64,000 nt of DNA, from the NCBI GenBank assembly GCA_015065325.1, contig SVQO01000005.1, positions 1-64,000 of the forward strand, read 5' to 3'. The translations under genes were made by a program, and so were the position numbers. A model generated the notes under the pieces. That model saw only the letters and a list, made by a program, of their open reading frames with translations. It did no database searches and was not told the DNA's origin. Source of the stretch: Oscillospiraceae bacterium. GTDB taxonomy: Bacteria > Bacillota > Clostridia > Oscillospirales > SIG627. Positions 42,945-51,328 of this stretch are shown here, in pieces. Each line of letters opens with the position of its first letter. Within the stretch, counting starts at the first letter, position 1.

Positions 42945-43448
42945 TTATGTTAGGGAAAGATTTCCTTTGCTGAACCCATGCATAAAGCCGCCGGCTGCTG
43001 CAGATGAGATATCTCCGCCGATCACTTGATCCTTATAGATCAGAAGATTTGCATATACGATTCCCTCGTATTCGTGATTGTTGACCAAGTAGGTGTATTT
43101 TTTTACGGTCTTTCCCTTGTATTTTTCCAGATCAAGACCTTCTTTGATTTGCAGATCGTTATATTTTTCGTAAATTGGATCGAATTTTACAGGGATCGTA
43201 ACCTGTGTGACGTCTCTTGCTTCCGTTTCCACCTCCCATCCGAATTGCTTTAAAAAAGCAATTCTGTCTTTTGCTGTTTGAATATTCTTAAAATTCTTTT
43301 CTTCAATGTTTTTTCCTGCTTGCAGTGCAAAATCCTCTTTAATCCCATTAAAAGGTACTAAAGCGATAACGAGGATGACCGATAAGACCGAAAGAACGAT
43401 GGATGAATACAATTTCAAGGTTTGTGCTTTAACGGAATATACAAACAT
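42945..43448 (-). CDS. DUF4830-type membrane-anchored protein
   Basis: 167 residues: short basic N-terminus, one helix at about 16-34, then an extracytoplasmic domain with RIAFLKQFGWEVETEARDV near 63-81 and KYTYLVNNHEYEG near 117, which I recognise as the DUF4830 pattern. Function unknown; many Firmicutes have it. AGGAGG ribosome site 6 bases before ATG 43448, but this site lies in a perfect 10-bp inverted repeat (see the regulatory feature). Downstream of the ABC-F gene. Confidence 0.72.
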   Translation of the reverse strand: MFVYSVKAQTLKLYSSIVLSVLSVILVIALVPFNGIKEDFALQAGKNIEEKNFKNIQTAKDRIAFLKQFGWEVETEARDVTQVTIPVKFDPIYEKYNDLQIKEGLDLEKYKGKTVKKYTYLVNNHEYEGIVYANLLIYKDQVIGGDISSAAAGGFMHGFSKGNLSLT

Positions 43449-43500
43449 ACCCTACCTCCTGATTATACACGTAGTTGATGTATATGACGGGGTAGGGTAT
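43447..43500 (-). promoter_or_regulatory. Inverted repeat that can hide the ribosome site of the DUF4830 gene
   Basis: Outer arms of 10 bp, perfect: plus-strand ATACCCTACC (43447-43456) and GGTAGGGTAT (43491-43500). Inner arms TATACA (43464-43469) and TGTATA (43479-43484), 9-base loop. In an RNA read through from the ABC-F gene the outer stem pairs with two bases of AGGAGG, the spacer and the AT of the start codon. A TATAAT (minus, 43462-43467) lies in the inner palindrome, so it may instead be a promoter with an operator. Confidence 0.55.
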
Positions 43501-43506
43501 TTTATG

Positions 43507-45393
43507 TTAATTTTCTTCCAGCGAGCTCCATTCCTCCAAAAGAAGGTCACACTTTTTTTCTAGATTTGTTTTTTCTTCGTAAAGAGCTTGCAGAGCAACG
43601 TAATCGGTTGCACACTTTTCAGACTCTTCGTCGATGGCTCTGATGCGAGTTTCCGCTTCTTCCAGTTCGATTTCGATTTTTGCAAGGCGTGATTGCTTCT
43701 TTCGCTCCTCTTGCTTTTGTTTCTTTTTTTGTTCCCAATTATTTTTTGAGTTGATATCATGGGGAAGAGCGGAAGGCACATCGCTCGTATTCTTTGTTTT
43801 GGATACGTATTCTGAAAAGTCAGCGAAAGAACCGTTGTATTCAAAAACGTTACCCGCTCCCTCAAACGAAAGCATACGCGTAGCAATTCTATTGATGAAG
43901 TATCTGTCGTGTGAAACGGCGATGACGGTTCCCTCAAAGCTTAAAATTGCTTCCTCCAGTGCTTCACGCGATTCAATATCCAGATGATTGGTAGGTTCGT
44001 CAAGGAGCAGGAGGTTGACCTTTCTCTGCATCAATTTAGCTAAAACAAGTCTCGCTCGCTCTCCGCCGGAGAGTACTCGTATCTCTTTGAAAACGTCGTC
44101 ACCTTTAAATAAAAACGTAGCAAGTAAGCTTCGGATTTCGGTATGAGTCAGGTCACTTTCGCTCCAAAGCTCCTCTAAAACCGTAGAATTCTCGTTCAAG
44201 TGCTGATATTGATCGTAGTAGCCGAGACGCACGTTGTAACCGTACCGATAGATGCCGCAATCGGCAGAAGCGTTACCTGCCAGGATTTGGAGAAGCGTTG
44301 ATTTTCCGCTTCCATTTGCTCCAATGATCAAAAATCTGTCCTTCTTTTTTATTTCGAATGAAAGATCTCGAAAAAGCACTGTTTGACCGTATGCCTTGCT
44401 TAAGTTCTTAACGGTAAGAACGTCTTCTCCGGATTCAAGCGCCGAGGAAAAGCGGAAGGAAAGAGACTCCGGCAATGCTTCTGCTTTATCAACCTTAATC
44501 ATTCGGTCCAAAGCTTTTTGTCTGGATTCTGCCGCAATAATATTTTTCTCGCGGTTCCATCTTTTTTGTTGGGCAATAAAAGCTTCAATTCTGGCAATTT
44601 CTTTTTGTTGATTTTTATAGTGCCTGTCCTGAATTTCTCTTTCTGCTTTCTTCTGCTCTCGATATTTTGAGTAGGGGACGGAATAAAGCTTTGCGTGCGT
44701 GTTCTCGATTTCCAAAGTTTTTTCCGTGATACGATCTAAAAAGAGTCGGTCATGCGAGATCAATAAAACGGTACTGCGAATTTTTTTTAGCTTTTCTTCC
44801 AGCCATTCCAGAGAGCGAATGTCAAGATGGTTGGTGGGTTCATCCAAAAGGAGAATGTCGGGTTCTTCCAAAATTAAAAGAGAGAGCTGAAGAATCGTCC
44901 TTTGACCACCGGAAAGTGCCGATACCTTCAGATTGAGTTTTTCTTCTTCAAAACCCATACTGATAAGAGTACCTTTTGCTCGGCTCTTATATTCGTATCC
45001 GCCTTGTTGTTCAAATCGTTGCTGTAATGCTGAATAGCGTTTGATTTTATCTTCACTGTAATCATATTTCAATTCTTCCGATAAAGCTTCAAGTCTCCTT
45101 TCTTCCTCAGAAAGAGTCTTGAATACACCAAGCGCCGCTTCATAAACCGTGGCTTCCGGATTTAACTGACTTTGCTGTTCCAAATGACCTACGGTTTTTC
45201 CCTTTGCAATAAAAATGTTTCCGGTGTAAGGCAACGACCGATTATAAAGAAGTCGCATCAGAGTGCTTTTCCCGGCGCCGTTAACGCCGACGATGCTGAC
45301 TTTTTCTCCTTGGTTAACGGAAAAACTGACGTTTTCCAGCAGAACCTTTTCTCCGAAGCTGACACCGAGCTTCTCTGTTCCGATAATAAACAT
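43507..45393 (-). CDS. ABC-F family ATP-binding protein
   Basis: Soluble twin-ABC ATPase acting on ribosomes (translation factor or antibiotic protection). 628 residues: first ABC with Walker A VGVNGAGKST near 35 and LSGGQRTILQLSLLI near 157; linker about 240-320 (charged helices, QQKEIARIEAF); second ABC with IGANGSGKST near 355 and LSGGERARLVLAKLM near 440; C-terminal coiled coil. No membrane helices. The linker length would decide the subfamily (YdiF/Uup-like). Overlaps tcdA by one base (TAATG). Confidence 0.92.
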   Translation of the reverse strand: MFIIGTEKLGVSFGEKVLLENVSFSVNQGEKVSIVGVNGAGKSTLMRLLYNRSLPYTGNIFIAKGKTVGHLEQQSQLNPEATVYEAALGVFKTLSEEERRLEALSEELKYDYSEDKIKRYSALQQRFEQQGGYEYKSRAKGTLISMGFEEEKLNLKVSALSGGQRTILQLSLLILEEPDILLLDEPTNHLDIRSLEWLEEKLKKIRSTVLLISHDRLFLDRITEKTLEIENTHAKLYSVPYSKYREQKKAEREIQDRHYKNQQKEIARIEAFIAQQKRWNREKNIIAAESRQKALDRMIKVDKAEALPESLSFRFSSALESGEDVLTVKNLSKAYGQTVLFRDLSFEIKKKDRFLIIGANGSGKSTLLQILAGNASADCGIYRYGYNVRLGYYDQYQHLNENSTVLEELWSESDLTHTEIRSLLATFLFKGDDVFKEIRVLSGGERARLVLAKLMQRKVNLLLLDEPTNHLDIESREALEEAILSFEGTVIAVSHDRYFINRIATRMLSFEGAGNVFEYNGSFADFSEYVSKTKNTSDVPSALPHDINSKNNWEQKKKQKQEERKKQSRLAKIEIELEEAETRIRAIDEESEKCATDYVALQALYEEKTNLEKKCDLLLEEWSSLEEN

Positions 45394-46088
45394 TATTTTA
45401 TAATATCCTTTATGATTTCTCCTGCCATGATCATTCCGGCAACACCGGGAACGAAGCTGACGCTGCCGGGAACGTGTCTTCCGCCGTTACTTGAAACGAT
45501 TGCGGAAATCGGTTCTTCTTCGGAATAAACGACCTTCAGGGATTTTATGTTTCTCTTTTTGCATTCAGCTCGAATGACCCGTGCAAGGGGGCAAACTTTC
45601 GTTTTTTTGATATCGGTAACACGGAATTGTGTTGGATCCAACTTGTTTCCTGTGCCCATGCAGGAGATAATTGGTATGTTTCTTTTTTTAGCTTCCTCTA
45701 TCAGCATCATTTTTGAAGATACGGTATCAATGGCATCAAGGATATAGTCAACGCCATCGAAAAGATCAACGGGAGTCTGGTCTTTGCCATAGAAGAAGGA
45801 GTAGGTTTTAATTCTGCACTCGCTGTTAATGTTCAGCAGCCGTTCTTTTGCGGCATCGGTTTTTCTGATTCCAAGGGTGTCTTTGGTTGCAAAAATCTGT
45901 CTGTTGCAATTTGAGATTTCAAAGCATTCACTGTCAACTAGAGATAAAGTTCCTATTCCGCCGCGGCAAAGAGTTTCGACGGCGTGTCCGCCGACTCCGC
46001 CTAAACCGAATACGAGAACGTGGGCATTATTTAAACGTTTGACATTCCGTTCGCCGAGAAGTGCTTTTGTGCGAGTGAAAATATCCAT
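45393..46088 (-). CDS. tcdA: tRNA threonylcarbamoyladenosine dehydratase
   Basis: E1-like enzyme that cyclises t6A37 in ANN-decoding tRNAs. 231 residues: Rossmann VLVFGLGGVGGHAVETLCRGG near 25-45, SLVDSE near 50, NRQIFATKDTLG near 62, DAIDTVSSKMMLIE near 116 and C-terminal VPGVAGMIMAGEII. Promoter at 46125-46153. Shares one base with the ABC-F gene, so both are in one operon. Confidence 0.9.
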   Translation of the reverse strand: MDIFTRTKALLGERNVKRLNNAHVLVFGLGGVGGHAVETLCRGGIGTLSLVDSECFEISNCNRQIFATKDTLGIRKTDAAKERLLNINSECRIKTYSFFYGKDQTPVDLFDGVDYILDAIDTVSSKMMLIEEAKKRNIPIISCMGTGNKLDPTQFRVTDIKKTKVCPLARVIRAECKKRNIKSLKVVYSEEEPISAIVSSNGGRHVPGSVSFVPGVAGMIMAGEIIKDIIK

Positions 46089-46124
46089 TCTTGTAACCTG
46101 CTTCTGTTTATTTCATATACTGAC

Positions 46125-46153
46125 ATTATAGCTTAACAAATCCTTTGATTCAA
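46125..46153 (-). promoter_or_regulatory. Promoter of tcdA and the ABC-F gene
   Basis: Minus strand TTGAAT (46148-46153), 17-bp spacer, TATAAT (46125-46130). Confidence 0.65.
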
Positions 46154-46206
46154 GTGTTTCTGTGAAAATTGACGCCGGAATTGAAAGTATCCGATCAGCT
46201 GAGTGA

Positions 46207-46329
<123 letters not shown>

Positions 46330-46344
46330 TTGTAGAAAATATAC

Positions 46345-46376
46345 AAAAAAAGCCTGTCGATTTTGGCAGGCTTTTT
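46345..46376 (+). terminator. Terminator after the gdhA remnant
   Basis: Stem AAAAAAGCCTGTC / GGCAGGCTTTTT (one G-U), ATTTT-like loop. It no longer follows an intact gene. Confidence 0.85.
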
Positions 46377-46396
46377 GAAATGTTAACAAATTTATA

Positions 46397-46425
46397 TTGA
46401 TATTATTTTTTGGTTCATTTATAAT
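46397..46425 (+). promoter_or_regulatory. Promoter of the DUF6273 lipoprotein gene
   Basis: TTGATA (46397-46402), 17-bp spacer, TATAAT (46420-46425). Confidence 0.7.
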
Positions 46426-46454
46426 CGAAGTATCAGGATATTTGGAGGTGCGAT

Positions 46455-47342
46455 ATGAAAAAGAAAATCTTATCTTTATTTACATTTTTTGTCGCATTGG
46501 TATTGCTTGCCGTCTCACTTACTTCTTGCCAAGGGCAATCCGGTGCACAAGAGAATGCCGAAGGCTCTAACAAGAACCTTGGCGAAAAAAAGTATAAGTA
46601 TGAGGAAGCTACTGCGTTTTTAGACAAAGGCGATAAAGAAAATGCCATTCTCGCTTTGAGAAACTGTGACGAAAAGGAAGCCGCTGCTAAGCGCAAGGAT
46701 TTGTATATTTCTCTTTACGGCGAGGAGTTTTATAACAAGGTTCGCAAGGCAAAGGTCGGCGACATCATTACCTTTGGTTCACTCGATCAGGATGATAACG
46801 AGAGCAACGGAAAAGAGCCCATTGAATGGATTGTTCTCGAAAAGGAAAAAGACGGACGTTTGGTTTTGATTACAAAATATGCGATCGAGCGTGTTTCGTA
46901 TCATAAAAAAGCGGAAGACGTAACTTGGGAAACCTGTTATATCCGCAGTTGGTTGAACAAGGGCTTTTTGGATGACTGCTTTACCAAGGAAGAACAGTGG
47001 ATCATTCCTACAAGCTATGTTGTTAACAACGATAATCCCTTGTACGGAACCGATGGTGGTAACGACACCTACGACAAGGTATTCCTCCTTTCTATCGAAG
47101 AAGCGCAGAAGTACTTTAAAAATGATTTAGCTCGCAAGACCTCGGCAACCGAGGTAGCAAAGCTTCACTACGCATATTGTGATCCCTTCGGTAATACTGC
47201 TTGGTGGCTTCGTTCCCCCAGCTTTAAGAGCAACAAAGCAGCGGTAGTTGCTGACCATGGAGAGGTTTATATCGGCGCTTACCATAAGGTTACGGATATG
47301 ATTTTTGCGACCAGACCGGCTATGCGCATTGACCTTTCCTAA
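46455..47342 (+). CDS. DUF6273 domain lipoprotein
   Basis: 295 residues. Lipoprotein signal: MKKKILSLFTFFVALVLL then lipobox LTSC with the lipidated Cys at 25. A short repeat-like helical region (AFLDKGDKENAILALRNC, about 52-70) precedes the DUF6273 domain: GDIITFGSLDQDD, PIEWIVLEKE near 135, CYIRSWLNKGF near 172 and WWLRSPSF near 255, a fold seen in many Firmicute surface proteins and related to formylglycine-enzyme-like domains. Function unknown. Exported and anchored to the membrane outer face. Confidence 0.8.
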   Translation: MKKKILSLFTFFVALVLLAVSLTSCQGQSGAQENAEGSNKNLGEKKYKYEEATAFLDKGDKENAILALRNCDEKEAAAKRKDLYISLYGEEFYNKVRKAKVGDIITFGSLDQDDNESNGKEPIEWIVLEKEKDGRLVLITKYAIERVSYHKKAEDVTWETCYIRSWLNKGFLDDCFTKEEQWIIPTSYVVNNDNPLYGTDGGNDTYDKVFLLSIEEAQKYFKNDLARKTSATEVAKLHYAYCDPFGNTAWWLRSPSFKSNKAAVVADHGEVYIGAYHKVTDMIFATRPAMRIDLS

Positions 47343-47367
47343 CAGAGAGTAAAAAATATAAGAGTAA

Positions 47368-47408
47368 AAAATAAAGGATGCAAAATCAATTTGCATCCTT
47401 TATTTTTT
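47368..47408. terminator. Terminator between the DUF6273 and CapA-like genes
   Basis: Stem AAATAAAGGATGCAAA / TTTGCATCCTTTATTT with an ATCAA loop, bidirectional for converging genes. Confidence 0.92.
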
Positions 47409-48972
47409 ATTTTTCGATTGTAATAATGTTGAGATGTTTCAAGGTAAAGCCTGGGTTGTCATCTCTGTCAACTCCGTAACGCATTCCCTTGGAAATATTC
47501 TTGATCTGCTTACTGAAAGTATCGGTGGTATCTTTATCAAATGCTAAAGAGGGAAGACCTTTTTCGTTGCCTGCACCAACAATCGGGATCAAAAGGATTT
47601 CTCCTGGAACGACCTTCTTATCGTTATCAAGAGAGAAAGCTTGCTGGAAAATGAAGGAGGACCCTTCTCCGCCGTTTCTGCGGAACAGATCGCCGGCGCA
47701 GTAAACAACGCTGACACCTTTGTATTTTTCAATGGATTCAATGACACTGGGGTGGGACCCGAAAACAAGATTTGCTCCGTTATCTATGGCAGCTCGAGTT
47801 GTTTTTGCTTGGCTCTGGGAGGGTTCCCAAGAAGTATTATCGGTAGTAATCCAGTTGAAATGAACGATTACAAAGGTAGCGCCTGCTTTTTTAGCAGTTT
47901 CAATGTCTTGCTTTGGTGCATCTTCGAAAGCTTTACCTTTGACTTGCATTTCTTCGACGATGTCGTAGGAGATATAGGCGACTTTTCCAAGCTTTGTATC
48001 CTGAAAATGAATGGTTCCCTCATCTGAATAGGGGAGATTTGCCGCTTTGAGGGCGTTGATTGTATCTTCTTTGCCGGTTTTTCCGAATGATAAAACGTTG
48101 CTGTTTGCAATGGAAACTACGTCGATTCCGCCATCTTTTAAAAGTTTTGCATAGGAAGGTGACCCTTTCAAGGAGCCTGCAGATACGGCGTTCCCGATGG
48201 AATCGGTCAAAGGAACGGCAAGGTTAGCAAAAGAGGACGTATCGGTTGAGAGAATGGAGGATAAGGGGTACAAGGGATAGGGGCGCTCGCTGCTTTCGCT
48301 GTTTGATTTAAAGCTATCTTTGCTGTCTGTTTCAAGTAAAGTGTCTCCGGGAACCATATTTCCGCCGAAGGTTAAGAGAATACAACCGTTGCTTTCTTGA
48401 TACTGCATTCTGTAAATTGCCAAAAGAGCGAGAGTCGTCTTCCCATTGACCTCGGTATCAAATTTTGGGTAATACATGGGATTCTCGGGATCGTTTTCGT
48501 CCGGTGAGGTTTTAATTGCTGCAGAATAAGTATTTTCTATTTCAGTTAAAAAGGTTTTTGCTTTTTGTGAGAAATCTTCGCCTGAGTCAAAGGGATCATC
48601 AACTAGACCTTGAAATTTATCGGATAGCATGCTAAAATAAGAAGCGGCATCGTACTCTTTCAGCTCATCTTTTAAATACTCGGCGGATTTTGATAATCTG
48701 GTTGAAATATCCTGGATGCTTTTTTTATATTCGGGATTGGAGCCGTAGGCAAGCTCGGTGATCAGATCCTCTGCGTCGTGCGCGGTCTTGATGACGTAAG
48801 CTCTGGAAACTTGAGCGTTGTCTGTAATGAGGTCTTGTTCTGGCGGCACGTAAGTTTCTTGCTCCTGTTTTACGGGGACTTTCGTAGGTTCAATGGGTGC
48901 CTTTTGGATCAACCAAAAGGTTGCACCGATGACAAGGATGCAAAGAAGAGTGCCTATAATCGTAGATTTCAT
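47407..48972 (-). CDS. CapA-family protein with altered metal-site motifs, membrane anchored
   Basis: 521 residues from ATG 48972 (MKSTIIGTLLCILVIGATFW), which has AAGGAG upstream. One N-terminal helix, an all-helical region (about 50-200), then a CapA/PgsA-type metallophosphatase-like domain. Its motifs are changed: FGGNMVPGD (usual GDxM), IANSNVLSFG (usual NNHxxDxG), VHFNWITTD (usual HWGxE) and GSHPSVIES (usual GHHPH). Such domains go with poly-gamma-glutamate synthesis, but no capB or capC is here. Probably an extracellular binding role. Confidence 0.72.
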   Translation of the reverse strand: MKSTIIGTLLCILVIGATFWLIQKAPIEPTKVPVKQEQETYVPPEQDLITDNAQVSRAYVIKTAHDAEDLITELAYGSNPEYKKSIQDISTRLSKSAEYLKDELKEYDAASYFSMLSDKFQGLVDDPFDSGEDFSQKAKTFLTEIENTYSAAIKTSPDENDPENPMYYPKFDTEVNGKTTLALLAIYRMQYQESNGCILLTFGGNMVPGDTLLETDSKDSFKSNSESSERPYPLYPLSSILSTDTSSFANLAVPLTDSIGNAVSAGSLKGSPSYAKLLKDGGIDVVSIANSNVLSFGKTGKEDTINALKAANLPYSDEGTIHFQDTKLGKVAYISYDIVEEMQVKGKAFEDAPKQDIETAKKAGATFVIVHFNWITTDNTSWEPSQSQAKTTRAAIDNGANLVFGSHPSVIESIEKYKGVSVVYCAGDLFRRNGGEGSSFIFQQAFSLDNDKKVVPGEILLIPIVGAGNEKGLPSLAFDKDTTDTFSKQIKNISKGMRYGVDRDDNPGFTLKHLNIITIEK

Positions 48973-49105
48973 TTGTTTCTCCTTTACGACGATTAACTTT
49001 TTAAGGGAAAAATAAATTGTAGATTCAGTCAATTTGTTCTATTATACTATACATTTTGATATTTTTCAACTGTTTTTTAAAAAGAAGGAAAAGGAAAGTA
49101 AAAAA

Positions 49106-49852
49106 ATGTCTGAAAACAAGAAAAATCCACACCAGGGGCATCGCTTGAAATTAAAAAAACGGTTTTTAACGCAAGGATTGGAGGGATTTGAAGACCATAA
49201 TATTCTTGAATTGATTCTGTTTTTTGCAATCCCCAGACGCGATACCAATGAAATCGCACATGCTTTGATTGAAAGATTCGGAAGTTTTTCCCGTGTGTTC
49301 GAAGCTTCTGTTGAAGAACTGTGCAGCGTTGACGGCATCGGCGAACATGCCGCACACTTGATTAAAACTTACCCTGCAGTTGCCAAAAGGTATTATCAAG
49401 ATCGCTTCAAGGAAGAAAAAAGATTGCCTATGTATCATCAAATGGGGCAGGATCTGGTTTTGCAGTTTGCAGGTGTGAACCACGAGCAGGTGCTGGTATT
49501 GTTTTACGATAATTCTCTGGGTTTTCGTGGACAGGTCCTTTTGCACGAAGGAGATATTAATTCCGTTACATTCTCACTTCGAAAGGTGTGCGATGCGGCG
49601 CTTCAGCACAATGCAGCATATATGATTATGGCGCATAATCATCCGCGCGGACTTCCGATCGCTTCTTCCGAGGATCTGAATACCACGAGCCGTGTTCAGA
49701 ATTTTTTATCTCAGATGAACGTGATACTCATTGACCATTTTATCATTGGTGAGGGACGTTTTTCCAGCGTTCAAAAGGAGGTTTATTATAACGTTGCCGA
49801 ATTGATCAAGGATCGAATTAAGATCACTGAGGAAAGAAGTGAAAAAATGTAG
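49106..49852 (+). CDS. radC: RadC-family JAB-domain protein
   Basis: 248 residues from ATG 49106 (MSENKKNPHQGHRLK), with AAAGGAAAG upstream. N-terminal UPF0758 helix-hairpin-helix region (VEELCSVDGIGEHAAHLIK near 70-88), then MPN+/JAB domain with metal motif HNHPRG and SxxD in SSEDLNTT near 190-205, all intact. Long called DNA repair, but the true role is not settled. Alone in its unit; a strong promoter for the pyr operon follows. Confidence 0.92.
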   Translation: MSENKKNPHQGHRLKLKKRFLTQGLEGFEDHNILELILFFAIPRRDTNEIAHALIERFGSFSRVFEASVEELCSVDGIGEHAAHLIKTYPAVAKRYYQDRFKEEKRLPMYHQMGQDLVLQFAGVNHEQVLVLFYDNSLGFRGQVLLHEGDINSVTFSLRKVCDAALQHNAAYMIMAHNHPRGLPIASSEDLNTTSRVQNFLSQMNVILIDHFIIGEGRFSSVQKEVYYNVAELIKDRIKITEERSEKM

Positions 49853-49974
49853 GAATACACATTTTTTGATCGGTTTCGGTTATTTTGTCGTCTTTTGCAA
49901 AAAATAGCAGATATATGGTGCGAAAATAGAAAAAATTTGTGCTTTTTTGCACTGCTTTCCCTTTGGAAAAACTG

Positions 49975-50003
49975 TTGACAAAGATTGCTTTTGGTTGTAT
50001 AAT
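49975..50003 (+). promoter_or_regulatory. Promoter of the pyrimidine operon
   Basis: Perfect TTGACA (49975-49980), 17-bp spacer, TATAAT (49998-50003). The 70-base leader to pyrC has no PyrR-type attenuator or terminator that I can see. Confidence 0.85.
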
Positions 50004-50081
50004 TCTAGAAATAGAAATTTTTTGTCAAAAAGTAAACAGTTGAATTGTTTTGAGTGTTATTTATCGCGGAAGGAGATTGCT

Positions 50082-51287
50082 ATGGGGTGCCTTAAATCTA
50101 AAAAACAGATCGATTTTATTGGAGTAACCCCCTCCTCTGTTTCCGTTCCCACCGACCTTTCTTGTTCTACCGGCGGTACTGTTGCCGCCTTTCCCGGCTT
50201 TTGTGATGTGCATGTGCATTTTCGCGAGCCGGGTTTTTCTTATAAAGAGACGATGCATTCAGGCTCTCTTTCGGCTGCGGCGGGTGGATTTACATCTGTT
50301 TGTACGATGCCGAATCTGAAGCCTGTTCCCGATTCTGTCAGCAATCTAAAGATTCAACTTGATCTGATTCGCGAAGGTGCGTTGATTCAAGTTGTTCCTT
50401 ACGGCGCGATCACGGTCGGAGAGAAAGGTGAAGAGCTTTCTGATCTCGAGGGAATGGCGCCTTTTGTGATTGCTTTTTCCGATGACGGGCGTGGCGTACA
50501 GTCTGATGAAATGATGGCAGAGGCAATGAAACGAGCTAAAGCACTCGGAAAGATGATCGTTGCCCACTGTGAAGTGAATTCTTTACTTCACGGCGGATAT
50601 ATTCATGATGGCGAGTATGCTCGTGCTCACGGTCATAAAGGAATTTGCAGTGCAAGCGAATACGAGCAGATCCGCCGAGATCTTGAGCTAATTTCGAAGA
50701 TTGGTTGTTCTTATCACGTGTGCCACATTTCTACGAAAGAGAGCGTTGATCTGATCCGAAAGGCGAAAAAAGCCGGTCTTGACGTAACATGTGAAACCGG
50801 TCCTCACTATCTTGTGATGGATGATTCCTGCTTGCAGGAGCACGGAAGATTTAAAATGAATCCTCCTTTGCGTTCTCGCGAGGATCGGGAAGCTTTGGTC
50901 GAGGGGCTTGTCGATGGAACGATCGACATGATCGCCACCGATCACGCTCCTCACTCTGCTGAGGAGAAATCTAAGGGACTTGCGGGCAGTGCTTTCGGCG
51001 TTGTCGGACTTGAAACCGCACTCCCGGTCGTTTATACGCACTTAGTAAAAAAAGGGATCATTACTCTTGAAAAAATGGTTGATCTTTTCTCGTCCGCGCC
51101 TCGCGCACGTTTTGGTCTCCCCGTAGGTGAGGACGTTACTTTTTGGGATCTCGATCAAAGTTTTTGTGTTGATCCCGAAGCTTTTATGTCCAAAGGAAGA
51201 GCGACTCCTTTTGAAGGAGAACGCCTTTTCGGTGTATGTCTTGCGACCGTTCACAACGGACAAATCGTTTATAAGAAAGAATCTTAA
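50082..51287 (+). CDS. pyrC: Dihydroorotase
   Basis: Third step of UMP synthesis: carbamoyl-aspartate to dihydroorotate. 401 residues: metal motif DVHVHFREPG near 38, CTMPNLKP near 72, HCEVN near 160, CHIST near 215 and ATDHAPHS near 287, all present. Start ATG 50082 follows AAGGAG; the frame open from 49947 crosses the promoter. First gene of the pyr operon, 41 bp before carB. Confidence 0.95.
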   Translation: MGCLKSKKQIDFIGVTPSSVSVPTDLSCSTGGTVAAFPGFCDVHVHFREPGFSYKETMHSGSLSAAAGGFTSVCTMPNLKPVPDSVSNLKIQLDLIREGALIQVVPYGAITVGEKGEELSDLEGMAPFVIAFSDDGRGVQSDEMMAEAMKRAKALGKMIVAHCEVNSLLHGGYIHDGEYARAHGHKGICSASEYEQIRRDLELISKIGCSYHVCHISTKESVDLIRKAKKAGLDVTCETGPHYLVMDDSCLQEHGRFKMNPPLRSREDREALVEGLVDGTIDMIATDHAPHSAEEKSKGLAGSAFGVVGLETALPVVYTHLVKKGIITLEKMVDLFSSAPRARFGLPVGEDVTFWDLDQSFCVDPEAFMSKGRATPFEGERLFGVCLATVHNGQIVYKKES

Positions 51288-51328
51288 TTTTAAAAAGTTT
51301 AAACAGGATGAAAATTCGGAGGTAGAAA

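Noticed and set aside
50004..50081. Possible PyrR attenuator in the pyrC leader
   Set aside because: No terminator hairpin and no PyrR binding-loop sequence could be found in the 70-base leader.
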